A DNA stretch of 17,071 nucleotides from an uncultured Clostridia bacterium (lineage in GTDB: Bacteria > Bacillota > Clostridia > TANB77 > CAG-508). Under the pieces are notes generated by a model. The model saw only the letters and a program-made list of their open reading frames with translations. It was not told the origin of the DNA and searched no databases. Shown in pieces: positions 1 to 6,874 of the stretch (position 1 is the stretch's first letter; the number at the start of each line of letters is the position of its first letter). Position numbers and translations under genes: made by a program. Location: positions 1-17,071 of the forward strand of contig CANQRO010000023.1 of NCBI GenBank assembly GCA_947626205.1. The letters run 5' to 3'.

Positions 1-4
1 ATGT

Positions 5-18
5 CAAACAAGCGTTTG
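5..18. promoter_or_regulatory. palindrome resembling a LexA/DinR box
   Basis: CAAAC-aagc-GTTTG is a perfect 5-4-5 inverted repeat. It resembles the Gram-positive LexA operator, of general form CGAAC-N4-GTTCG, with G-to-A changes in both arms. It lies at the window edge, so the gene it might control (possibly divergent, to the left) is not visible. The assignment is by sequence form only. Confidence 0.25.
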
Positions 19-94
19 TGTATTACATTTACGCTTATTTTCTATGGACTTTTTCCTATATTATTTTTCAACCTTATTTTCCTTTCAAAATTCC

Positions 95-123
95 TTCCCA
101 ATTATAAATTTAAGTGATATAAT
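95..123 (+). promoter_or_regulatory. sigma-A-type promoter for the 174-2377 gene run
   Basis: A consensus -10 TATAAT (118-123) carries the extended TGn motif (115-117). It lies 17 bp from a weak -35 TTCCCA (95-100). It is about 50 bp upstream of the first start codon and is the only good promoter before that gene. Confidence 0.55.
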
Positions 124-173
124 AATTAAAACATATTAATTTAATATAAGCAATACTTTAAAGGAGCTTTGGT

Positions 174-1040
174 ATGAATATTAAAAATATATTAGATGTT
201 AGAGAAAAAATAACTGTATATGCTTTTGTTGGACCTTCTGGAACGGGAAAAAGTTATAGAGCAGGACTAGTTGCAAGTGAAAACAATATTAGCTATTTAA
301 TAGATGATGGACTTTTTATAAAAGAAAATGAAATAATTGCTGGAAATTCTGCAAAAAAGGCCCCTACAAAAATAGAAACAGTTAAACAGGCATTATTTAT
401 AGAAAATTCAGAAAAAGAAGAAATAATAAAGGCCATAAAAAAATATAAGCCAGACAAAATACTTATTTTAGGTACGTCTGATGATATGGTTAAAAAAATT
501 GCAGAAAATTTAGGATTACCACCAATTTCAAAATTTATATATATAACAGATGTTGCAACTCCAGACGAAATGGCAACAGCAAAGCGTATTCGTCAAACGG
601 AGGGAAAACATGTTATTCCTGTTCCTACTTTTGAATTAAAAAAAGATTTTTCTGGTTATATATTAGACCCTTTACAAATTTTTAAATCTAAGGGAGTAGG
701 GGTAAAACCCTATATGTCTGAAAAATCTATTATTAGACCAACGTTTAGTTACTTAGGAAATTTCACAATTTCAGATAGTGTATTTAGACAAATTGTTGAA
801 TATATGGCAAATAAGTCCCCTGCAATTTATAAAGTTGCAAAAACTAGAGTAGATACTTTAGAAGGAGGACCATATATCTATCTAGAAGTAATTGCTTATT
901 ATGGTTATAATATAGTTAACGCAGTAGAGGAATTTAAGCAAAAGGCAAAAAAAGAGATAGAGCAATTAACGGCTATGAATGTTCAAAATGTAGAAATAGT
1001 TGTAAAAGGAATACAAGTTCCTAAAAAAGAGGAGGAATAA
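174..1040 (+). CDS. P-loop protein with C-terminal Asp23/Gls24-like domain
   Basis: This 288-residue protein has an N-terminal nucleotide-binding half with Walker A GPSGTGKS (residues 20-27) and a hydrophobic Walker-B-like strand, KILILGTSDD, near residue 95. The second half (about 190-285) matches the Asp23/Gls24 envelope-stress fold: a FTISDSVFRQIVEY start, then alternating strands and a final amphipathic VEIVVKGIQVP strand. The start follows a strong AAGGAG site. The stop lies 2 bp before the cmk start, so the two genes are almost certainly cotranscribed. This domain pairing is recognisable in clostridial genomes but has no established function. ATP binding is inferred from the P-loop. No membrane segment is seen. 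Confidence 0.75.
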   Translation: MNIKNILDVREKITVYAFVGPSGTGKSYRAGLVASENNISYLIDDGLFIKENEIIAGNSAKKAPTKIETVKQALFIENSEKEEIIKAIKKYKPDKILILGTSDDMVKKIAENLGLPPISKFIYITDVATPDEMATAKRIRQTEGKHVIPVPTFELKKDFSGYILDPLQIFKSKGVGVKPYMSEKSIIRPTFSYLGNFTISDSVFRQIVEYMANKSPAIYKVAKTRVDTLEGGPYIYLEVIAYYGYNIVNAVEEFKQKAKKEIEQLTAMNVQNVEIVVKGIQVPKKEEE

Positions 1041-1042
1041 TA

Positions 1043-1720
1043 ATGTCATTTGTTGTAGCTATTGATGGTCCTGCAGCAACAGGAAAAGGTACAATTGCAA
1101 ACTTAATTGCGAAGAAATTTGGATTTTTAAATATAGATACTGGAGCAATGTTTCGCTCTGTAACACTTGCAATGCTAAGAAAAAATGTTAAAATAGACGA
1201 TAAAAAAAGTATAAAAGAATTATTAGATAATATACAAATTGAATTAATACCAAAAGATGACGAATTATTAGTATTATTAAATGGAGAAGATGTTTCAAAG
1301 GAAATAAGAACAAAGAAGGTAAATGATTTTATTTCCGAAGTTTCAATGTTACCAATTGTTCGTACAAAATTGCTAAATTTACAAAGAGAAATAGCTAATG
1401 GTAAAAATGTTGTTATGGAAGGAAGAGATATAGGTACAACTGTATTTCCTAACGCAGATGTAAAAATATATTTAGACGCATCTGCAGAAGAAAGAGCAAG
1501 GAGAAGAGTAAGACAAAATGCTGAAAAAGGAATAGTATCTTCTTATGAAGAAGTTTTAGAAAGTGTAAAAAATAGGGATAAATTAGATTCTGAAAGAGAA
1601 ATATCTCCTTTAAGAAAAGCAGATGATGCAATACTTATAGATGGTACAAGCATGTCTGTAGATGAATTAGCAGAAACAACATTTAAAATTATAGAAGAAA
1701 AATTTAATAAGCATAATTAG
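1043..1720 (+). CDS. cmk: cytidylate kinase
   Basis: This cytosolic enzyme phosphorylates CMP and dCMP with ATP in pyrimidine salvage and CTP supply. The 225 residues are the normal family length. The P-loop GPAATGKGT is at residues 9-17, NIDTGAMFR supplies the CMP-binding segment, and GRDIGTTVFPNA is followed by YLDASAEERARRR, the arginine-rich lid. The ATG is preceded by a GAGGAGG site that overlaps the end of the upstream gene. The position directly before a PlsC acyltransferase is a familiar clostridial arrangement, but ispH and rpsA, often found nearby, are absent here. Confidence 0.95.
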   Translation: MSFVVAIDGPAATGKGTIANLIAKKFGFLNIDTGAMFRSVTLAMLRKNVKIDDKKSIKELLDNIQIELIPKDDELLVLLNGEDVSKEIRTKKVNDFISEVSMLPIVRTKLLNLQREIANGKNVVMEGRDIGTTVFPNADVKIYLDASAEERARRRVRQNAEKGIVSSYEEVLESVKNRDKLDSEREISPLRKADDAILIDGTSMSVDELAETTFKIIEEKFNKHN

Positions 1721-1721
1721 G

Positions 1722-1765
1722 AAGGAGGAAATGTTAGTGTTTTAATACTAACATGAATTATAAAA
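1722..1765 (+). promoter_or_regulatory. ribosome binding site separated from the plsC start by a hairpin
   Basis: AAGGAGG (1722-1728) is the only strong site before plsC, yet the plsC ATG is at 1766. The gap contains a perfect 8-bp stem, ATGTTAGT (1731-1738) with ACTAACAT (1747-1754). If the hairpin forms, the effective spacing falls to about 13 nt. The same bases also contain a four-codon ORF (ATG at 1731, TAA at 1743-1745), but it lies only 2 nt from the GGAGG. Confidence 0.45.
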
Positions 1766-2377
1766 ATGGTAATATGGTTAAAAAAATTTGTAAGAGTAAT
1801 TGTTAGAAGTGCAATATATGTATATTGTAAAATAGTTCATAGAGCAGAAGTTATCGGAAAAGAGAATATACCAAAGGATGAAAACTTTATATTCTGTGGA
1901 AACCATAGAAATTATTTAGATCCGCCTCTTATTGTAGTTACAGTAGGCAGACATGTGCGCTTTATGGCAAAAGAAGATTTAAAGAAAAATCCATTCTTTG
2001 CTTTTTTAGGTGTAGTATTTGATGGAATATATGTAAAAAGAGATTCTAAAGATGTAACTGCATTAAAAACTGCTTTAAAGGCACTTAAAAATGGTGAAAG
2101 CATAGCACTTTTTCCTGAAGGAACTAGAAACGGATTAGAAAAAGGAGAAAAAGTAAAAGATGGAGCTGCTTTTTTTGCTTTAAGAACAGGTACAAGAATA
2201 ATTCCAGTTGGTATATCTGGAGGATTAAAGAAATTTGAAAAAGTAAGAATTGCATATGGAAAACCACTGGATTTATCTAAATATGAAGAAATGTATAAAA
2301 ATAAAGAAACAGAAAAAGAAGCTTTGGAAGAAGCAAGCAAGGTTATAATGGACTCAATAATAGAGTTGACAAAATAA
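1766..2377 (+). CDS. plsC: 1-acyl-sn-glycerol-3-phosphate acyltransferase (PlsC family)
   Basis: It transfers an acyl chain to lysophosphatidic acid to make phosphatidic acid at the cytoplasmic membrane. The HX4D catalytic motif appears as NHRNYLD (about residues 47-53). The glycerol-phosphate-binding motif is FPEGTRN (about 117-123), and a later VGISGG strand is typical. The 203 residues are a usual length, with one N-terminal hydrophobic, basic membrane-association segment. The start at 1766 is forced because an in-frame TGA lies at 1754-1756. The proper ribosome binding site is 37 nt upstream, across a hairpin. The gene follows cmk by 45 bp. Family assignment is firm; substrate preference is inferred. 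Confidence 0.9.
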   Translation: MVIWLKKFVRVIVRSAIYVYCKIVHRAEVIGKENIPKDENFIFCGNHRNYLDPPLIVVTVGRHVRFMAKEDLKKNPFFAFLGVVFDGIYVKRDSKDVTALKTALKALKNGESIALFPEGTRNGLEKGEKVKDGAAFFALRTGTRIIPVGISGGLKKFEKVRIAYGKPLDLSKYEEMYKNKETEKEALEEASKVIMDSIIELTK

Positions 2378-2395
2378 TGTAAATTGTTGTATAAT
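2366..2395 (+). promoter_or_regulatory. sigma-A promoter for typA
   Basis: A perfect -35 TTGACA (2366-2371), an 18-bp spacer and a perfect -10 TATAAT (2390-2395). The -35 lies inside the last plsC codons, so typA has its own promoter. Confidence 0.75.
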
Positions 2396-2416
2396 TAATA
2401 AGTTATTAAAAAATTA

Positions 2417-2442
2417 AAGAACCCTAAATTTTTAGGGTTCTT
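2417..2442 (+). terminator. hairpin in the typA leader, terminator-like
   Basis: AAGAACCCT (2417-2425) pairs with AGGGTTCTT (2434-2442), and the inner A and T runs can extend the stem. It could end the cmk-plsC transcript, but it sits about 20 nt downstream of the expected typA transcription start. The following bases (acaaaatttt) are a poor U-tract, so a leader role is equally possible. Confidence 0.45.
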
Positions 2443-2474
2443 ACAAAATTTTATAAATTAAGAAGGGAAAATAT

Positions 2475-4301
2475 ATGAATAACGAAAAGATAAGAAATAT
2501 TGCAATTATTGCACACGTTGACCATGGTAAAACAACTTTAGTTGATGCTTTATTAAAACAAAGTCATGTGTTCAGAGAGAATGAACAAGTAGCAGAAAGA
2601 GTTATGGATTCTAATGATATAGAAAAAGAAAGAGGAATTACAATTCTTGCTAAAAATACATCTGTTATGTATAAAGATATTAAAATAAATATTGTGGATA
2701 CACCAGGACATGCAGATTTTGGTGGAGAAGTAGAAAGAGTTTTAAAAATGGTAGATGGCGTTTTGCTTTTAGTAGATGCATTTGAAGGACCAATGCCACA
2801 AACAAGAGAAGTTCTTAAAAAATCTTTAGCTTTAAATTTAAAACCAATTGTTGTAATAAATAAAATTGACCGTCCTGGAGCAAATCCTGAAAAAGTAGTT
2901 GATCAAGTAATAGAACTATTTATTGAATTAAATGCCAATGATGAGCAATTAGATTTTCCAGTTGTATATGCTTCTGCAAAGCAAGGGATAGGCAAAATGA
3001 ATTTAAATGATGAATCTAATGATTTAACTTGCTTATTTGAAACAGTTATAAATAAAATTAATCCGCCTAAATGTGATATGGATGGAACAATGCAAATGTT
3101 AGTATCTAATATTGATTATGATGATTATGTAGGAAGAATAGCTGTTGGTAGAGTGGAAAGAGGACATGTTAAAGTAGGCATGCCAGTTTCTATTTGCAAA
3201 AAAGATGATAAAGTAACAAATGGAAGAATTGCAAAGTTATATACTCATGTTGGATTAAAAAGAGTAGAGGTAGAAGATGTAAAAGCAGGAGATATTATTG
3301 CTATATCTGGTATACCAGATATTAATATAGGAGAAACTATATGCGATTATGAACATCCTGAAAAAATTGATTTTGTTGACATAGATGAACCTACTGTATC
3401 AATGACTTTTAGTGTTAACAATGGTCCTTTTGCTGGAAAAGAAGGACAATTTATTACATCAAGACACATTAGAGACCGTTTATTTAAAGAATTAGAAAGA
3501 AATGTAAGTTTAAGAGTAAAAGAAACTGATTCTCCAGATAGTTTTGAAGTTTCTGGACGTGGAGAATTACATCTATCTGTATTAATTGAAAATATGAGAA
3601 GAGAAGGATTTGAATTATTAGTTTCTAGGCCAAAGGTTATTTATAAGGAAATTAACGGACAAAAATGTGAACCTATTGAACGTTTAACTGTAAATGTTCC
3701 AGATGATTCAATTGGTACTGTAATTGAAAAATTAGGACAAAGAAAAGCTGAAATGATCAATATGGAACCAGCAGAAGAAGGACATACAAAAATTGAATTT
3801 AAAATACCAGCTAGAGGATTAATAGGATACCGTACAGAATTTTTAACAGATACAAAAGGTGTTGGTGTAATGAGCCATGTATTTGATGGTTATGAACCTT
3901 ATAAAGGTGATGTATTATCTAGAGCAAGAGGAACAATTGTTGCATTTGAACCAGGAAAATCTGTTACTTATGGTTTATACAATGCACAAGATAAAGGTGA
4001 TTTATTTATTGGACCTGGTGTAGAAGTATATGAAGGAATGATTGTAGGTCTAAATTCTAGAAATGAAGATTTGGCCATAAATGTATGCAAAGAAAAACAT
4101 TTAACTAATACAAGAGCATCTGGATCAGATGATGCACTTCATTTAGTTCCACCAATTCAATTTACACTTGAAAAAGCAATAGAATTTATTGAAGATGACG
4201 AATTAGTTGAAGTAACACCAAAAAGTATACGTTTGAGAAAGAAAATATTAAATAGCAAAGAAAGAGAAGTTGCAGCTCGTGCTAACAGGAATATTAATTA
4301 G
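2475..4301 (+). CDS. typA: translational GTPase TypA/BipA
   Basis: This ribosome-associated GTPase supports 50S assembly and growth under stress. The 608 residues are full length. The G domain shows G1 HVDHGKTT (14-21), ERGITI in switch I, G3 DTPGHADF, G4 NKID and G5 SAK. Next come the beta-barrel domain, EF-G-like domains and the TypA-specific C-terminal part (LIGYRTEFLTDTKG, then RASGSDDALHLVPP). The ATG follows an AGAAGGG site. It has a consensus promoter and a short leader carrying a hairpin. trmR follows 29 bp later and is probably cotranscribed. Confidence 0.97.
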   Translation: MNNEKIRNIAIIAHVDHGKTTLVDALLKQSHVFRENEQVAERVMDSNDIEKERGITILAKNTSVMYKDIKINIVDTPGHADFGGEVERVLKMVDGVLLLVDAFEGPMPQTREVLKKSLALNLKPIVVINKIDRPGANPEKVVDQVIELFIELNANDEQLDFPVVYASAKQGIGKMNLNDESNDLTCLFETVINKINPPKCDMDGTMQMLVSNIDYDDYVGRIAVGRVERGHVKVGMPVSICKKDDKVTNGRIAKLYTHVGLKRVEVEDVKAGDIIAISGIPDINIGETICDYEHPEKIDFVDIDEPTVSMTFSVNNGPFAGKEGQFITSRHIRDRLFKELERNVSLRVKETDSPDSFEVSGRGELHLSVLIENMRREGFELLVSRPKVIYKEINGQKCEPIERLTVNVPDDSIGTVIEKLGQRKAEMINMEPAEEGHTKIEFKIPARGLIGYRTEFLTDTKGVGVMSHVFDGYEPYKGDVLSRARGTIVAFEPGKSVTYGLYNAQDKGDLFIGPGVEVYEGMIVGLNSRNEDLAINVCKEKHLTNTRASGSDDALHLVPPIQFTLEKAIEFIEDDELVEVTPKSIRLRKKILNSKEREVAARANRNIN

Positions 4302-4330
4302 TTTATAAAAATTTAATATAAGGATTAAAA

Positions 4331-4927
4331 ATGAATAAAAACGAATTAGAAAAAATAAAGAAAGAAGCTTTAGATGAACATATTCCTATTATAATGGATG
4401 ATACATTACACGCTATTAATAATTTGCTTAAAGATAAAAAGATTTCTAAAATTCTTGAAATAGGAACAGCTGTCGGATATTCTGCTATATGTTTTACAAA
4501 ATTTTTAAATGATGATGGAAAAATAGATACAATAGAAAGAGAAGAAGATAGATATAAAAAAGCATTGGAAAATATTAAAAGAGCAAAAGTAGAAGATAAA
4601 GTTAATGTTTTTTTAGGAGATGCAGTAGAAATATTACCAACATTTAATAATAAATATGATGTAATTTTTATTGATGCTGCTAAAGGAAAATATCCATTTT
4701 TCTTAAGTCATGCACTTAGATTATTAAATAAAAATGGCATTATTTTAGCTGATAATGTTCTATATAAAGGATATGTAATGAGTGATTACAATAAGCATAA
4801 ACAGCGTACAGCAGTACGAAATTTAAGAGAATATTTAAAAGAAGTAATGGAAAATCCAGAATTAGAAACCCAAATTTTAGAAGTGGGAGATGGACTTGCT
4901 GTAAGTAAAATAAAAAACTATTTATAA
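4331..4927 (+). CDS. trmR: tRNA 5-hydroxyuridine methyltransferase (YrrM/TrmR type)
   Basis: This class I SAM-dependent O-methyltransferase has 198 residues. Motif I is LEIGTAVGYSA (42-52), the acidic SAM-ribose residue lies in DTIERE, GDAVEIL follows, and the metal-site strand is VIFIDAAKGK (111-120). In Bacillus subtilis the YrrM/TrmR family methylates 5-hydroxyuridine at tRNA wobble position 34 to 5-methoxyuridine, and its gene neighbours the U32 genes that make the hydroxyl group. Here a U32 gene lies 1.9 kb downstream, which supports TrmR over a generic catechol-type methyltransferase. An AAGGA site precedes the ATG. The gene ends at a very strong bidirectional terminator. Confidence 0.8.
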   Translation: MNKNELEKIKKEALDEHIPIIMDDTLHAINNLLKDKKISKILEIGTAVGYSAICFTKFLNDDGKIDTIEREEDRYKKALENIKRAKVEDKVNVFLGDAVEILPTFNNKYDVIFIDAAKGKYPFFLSHALRLLNKNGIILADNVLYKGYVMSDYNKHKQRTAVRNLREYLKEVMENPELETQILEVGDGLAVSKIKNYL

Positions 4928-4928
4928 T

Positions 4929-4978
4929 ATTAAACAAGATACTGGTGAAAATTATCTTTCACCAGTATCTTGTTTAAT
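4929..4978. terminator. bidirectional terminator overlapping a coding end
   Basis: Two arms (4929-4950 and 4957-4978) pair perfectly over 22 bp around a 6-nt loop. The arms begin with A/T-rich ends, giving T-rich 3' tails in both directions. It serves trmR (+) and the synthetase gene (-). The minus-strand arm is also coding: it specifies the last residues (KQDTGER) of the synthetase, whose stop codon lies in the loop. Confidence 0.85.
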
Positions 4979-6094
4979 TGTTTCCTTTTGAGTTGGAGTT
5001 GAAGTTGCAGGATTAGAAATAGCTTCTTTTGGAGTAAGAGTAGGTGTCATCATTCCACGATAATCTTCTAGAGACATTTTAAAAAGATATTCAAATGATT
5101 CCTCTTCATCCATTAAGTAAGTAACTATAGATTGATCTGGAAATTTTGTAGTAAATGAGAAAAGTGGAGTTCTTTGAAGTGAGTTTAATGATACTCTATG
5201 TGCATTAGGTTTATATCCCTCATCATGTTCCTTTGTACTAAATTTTTCCATATCATAAGTTCTAATTTGACATTCTATTCCTAAATTCGCTTTTTTAGAG
5301 AAAAAAGACGATTGTATAGAAGTATAGCCAGAAGGTTTAGGGTTTGAGATATAATCTTTTCTTTTTTTAATAGTATATTGGCGATCGCTAAAAAAGCTTT
5401 CAATATCTTTTTGAAAATCATAACAAGAAGTAGTTAAACATTGTTTTGTTGATTTTTTATAAAATTTAGCATCCTTTAAATTAAAAGTATGTACAATATT
5501 ATCTGGCGTCGTAGTTATTATATATGGAATTTTATCGCTACTTATTCCTACATTTGACTTAGTTTTTTGCCTTACTTTTTCTTCCTTAACTATTGCTATA
5601 TGTTGCTTTTCACCATAATTAAATACAAAGCAGTCACCTAATTCGATACGAAATTCATCAGGACCTGAATCAATATAAATTCCTTCACTATCTGTACTAA
5701 CTTTATCAATTTGATAATTATGATAAAATATAAAAAGTTTAATTGCAAAATCATCTAGAATCTCTACAGGTTTAAATTCATCTCTTTTAAAGAGTTCTAT
5801 ATATTTTCTTATTACTTTTTCATAATGTGAAAAAGGAGACTTTATTCTACCAGCCATTCCAAATTCTATTTCTGGATATTTTTCATATATGCTTCTATAT
5901 AAATCTGTTTGCAAGGTTTTATATGTTTCTCTAGCAATTTTATGTGTTTCATATTGAGATTGATATTGATACGGATCAATTTGCATTCCAGAGATTTTAC
6001 TTAATGTAGAACATTTTTTCTCAAATTGCTTAAATATTGGCTCTTCATCGTTCCAGTCTAATAATCTTTTTTCTGTTTTTTTATCTATATCCAT
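4952..6094 (-). CDS. divergent RelA/SpoT-type (p)ppGpp synthetase-like protein with large insertion
   Basis: The 380 residues carry the landmarks of the RelA/SpoT synthetase fold in order: GRIKSPFSHYEKV (82-94) with the basic R83 and K85, LDDFAIKL (113-120) where the magnesium aspartate is expected, KDYISNPKPSGYTSIQ (246-261) with the guanine-stacking Tyr257, and ECQIRTYDMEKFSTKEH (274-290) with catalytic-type Glu274. There is no HD hydrolase, TGS or ACT domain. About 100 residues (124-228) are inserted between the second and third landmarks, where small alarmone synthetases have a short link. The usual Arg after DIAGxR is not seen. The tail is Thr/Pro-rich. I chose the second ATG (6094), because an AAAGGA site lies inside the first possible one (6112). 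The substrate is inferred; an alarmone synthetase or a toxin-type homologue are both possible. Confidence 0.65.
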   Translation of the reverse strand: MDIDKKTEKRLLDWNDEEPIFKQFEKKCSTLSKISGMQIDPYQYQSQYETHKIARETYKTLQTDLYRSIYEKYPEIEFGMAGRIKSPFSHYEKVIRKYIELFKRDEFKPVEILDDFAIKLFIFYHNYQIDKVSTDSEGIYIDSGPDEFRIELGDCFVFNYGEKQHIAIVKEEKVRQKTKSNVGISSDKIPYIITTTPDNIVHTFNLKDAKFYKKSTKQCLTTSCYDFQKDIESFFSDRQYTIKKRKDYISNPKPSGYTSIQSSFFSKKANLGIECQIRTYDMEKFSTKEHDEGYKPNAHRVSLNSLQRTPLFSFTTKFPDQSIVTYLMDEEESFEYLFKMSLEDYRGMMTPTLTPKEAISNPATSTPTQKETIKQDTGER

Positions 6095-6125
6095 AATAAT
6101 TTTTCCTTTCATTTACTATATAAAT

Positions 6126-6154
6126 ATTATACCATACATCAATATAAAAAGTCT
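6126..6154 (-). promoter_or_regulatory. promoter for the synthetase-like gene
   Basis: On the minus strand, a TATAAT -10 (6126-6131) with extended TG lies about 35 bp before the chosen start. The -35 (AGACTT at 17 bp) is weak and overlaps the upstream terminator stem. Confidence 0.45.
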
Positions 6155-6173
6155 AGTAATATGATTACTAGAC
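6151..6173 (-). terminator. intrinsic terminator of the CmpB-like gene
   Basis: A 10-bp perfect stem, GTCTAGTAAT with ATTACTAGAC, has a 3-nt loop. On the minus strand it is followed by a TTTTTATATT tract, 6 bp after the stop codon at 6179. Confidence 0.85.
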
Positions 6174-6178
6174 TAAAT

Positions 6179-6733
6179 TTAAAACATTTTTAAATATCTA
6201 ATACTTGATAAAACAGTATCTAAAACAAGAATTACAAATGATACATCAATAATTATAGTTTGTAATTTTGCATGAATTTTCTTTAATACTTTTTTAACAA
6301 TTTTTTCAACAAATGGATGTATAAAATGAATAAATATAAGAGCAATAATACCCCAAGCAAACGAATAAAATAAACTAATTCTACCATTTAAATTTATAAA
6401 ATCATTTGTATAGTCCCACCAACGTTCAGCAAATAAAGCATCTAATGCAAAACCTGCTACATACTCAAAAACAGAAAAAATTATTGAAGAATATACAAAT
6501 AGTTTAAATGGTTTTGATTTATATTTTTTTAGGAAGCTGATTAAAATAACTGCACCCCATCCATAAATAGGGCAAAGAGGGCCGAATAAAAAGCCACGCT
6601 TTACAAAATGACCTAAGGTTCCTACAGCATATGCAGTTTCTAGTAACCAACCAATTATAGCATATATTAAATAATATAATAAAAGATAACGAATACTAAT
6701 TGCTTTTATGCCTTTTGACTTAATATTTTCCAT
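6179..6733 (-). CDS. putative ABC-transporter type IV / CmpB-like membrane protein
   Basis: The 184-residue integral membrane protein has about five hydrophobic segments. It shows the hallmarks of the family often annotated ABC_trans_CmpB: an early IIGWLLETAYA helix with a Glu, KRGFLFGPLCPIYGWGA after the first helix, then EYVAGFALDALFAERWWDY. The molecular role of the family is not established; 'ABC transporter' is a database label and no ATPase gene is adjacent. The start at 6733 is chosen because AAGGGG lies 7 nt before it, whereas the longer form from 6793 has no ribosome binding site. A possible -10 (TATAAT, 6768-6773) lies upstream. The gene diverges from trhP. Confidence 0.75.
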   Translation of the reverse strand: MENIKSKGIKAISIRYLLLYYLIYAIIGWLLETAYAVGTLGHFVKRGFLFGPLCPIYGWGAVILISFLKKYKSKPFKLFVYSSIIFSVFEYVAGFALDALFAERWWDYTNDFINLNGRISLFYSFAWGIIALIFIHFIHPFVEKIVKKVLKKIHAKLQTIIIDVSFVILVLDTVLSSIRYLKMF

Positions 6734-6812
6734 AGTTTTTTCCCCTTGAATAGATAATATCAAATTTATTATAAATTGTAAATGTATAAACATAAAATCT
6801 TTTTATTTTTTA

Positions 6813-6841
6813 TTCACAATGTAGATAGAAAATGATATAAT
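6813..6841 (+). promoter_or_regulatory. sigma-A promoter for trhP
   Basis: TTCACA (6813-6818), a 17-bp spacer and extended -10 TGaTATAAT (-10 hexamer 6836-6841), 33 bp before the trhP start. Confidence 0.75.
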
Positions 6842-6874
6842 ATTTTTATAAATAATAAAAAGAGGTAAAAATTT

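Noticed and set aside
1912..2340. Long antisense open frame within plsC
   Set aside because: It lacks a ribosome binding site and family features; its codons are the complement of plsC.
6734..6793. Longer N-terminus for the CmpB-like protein
   Set aside because: The upstream ATG has no ribosome binding site, while AAGGGG is correctly placed before the ATG at 6733.
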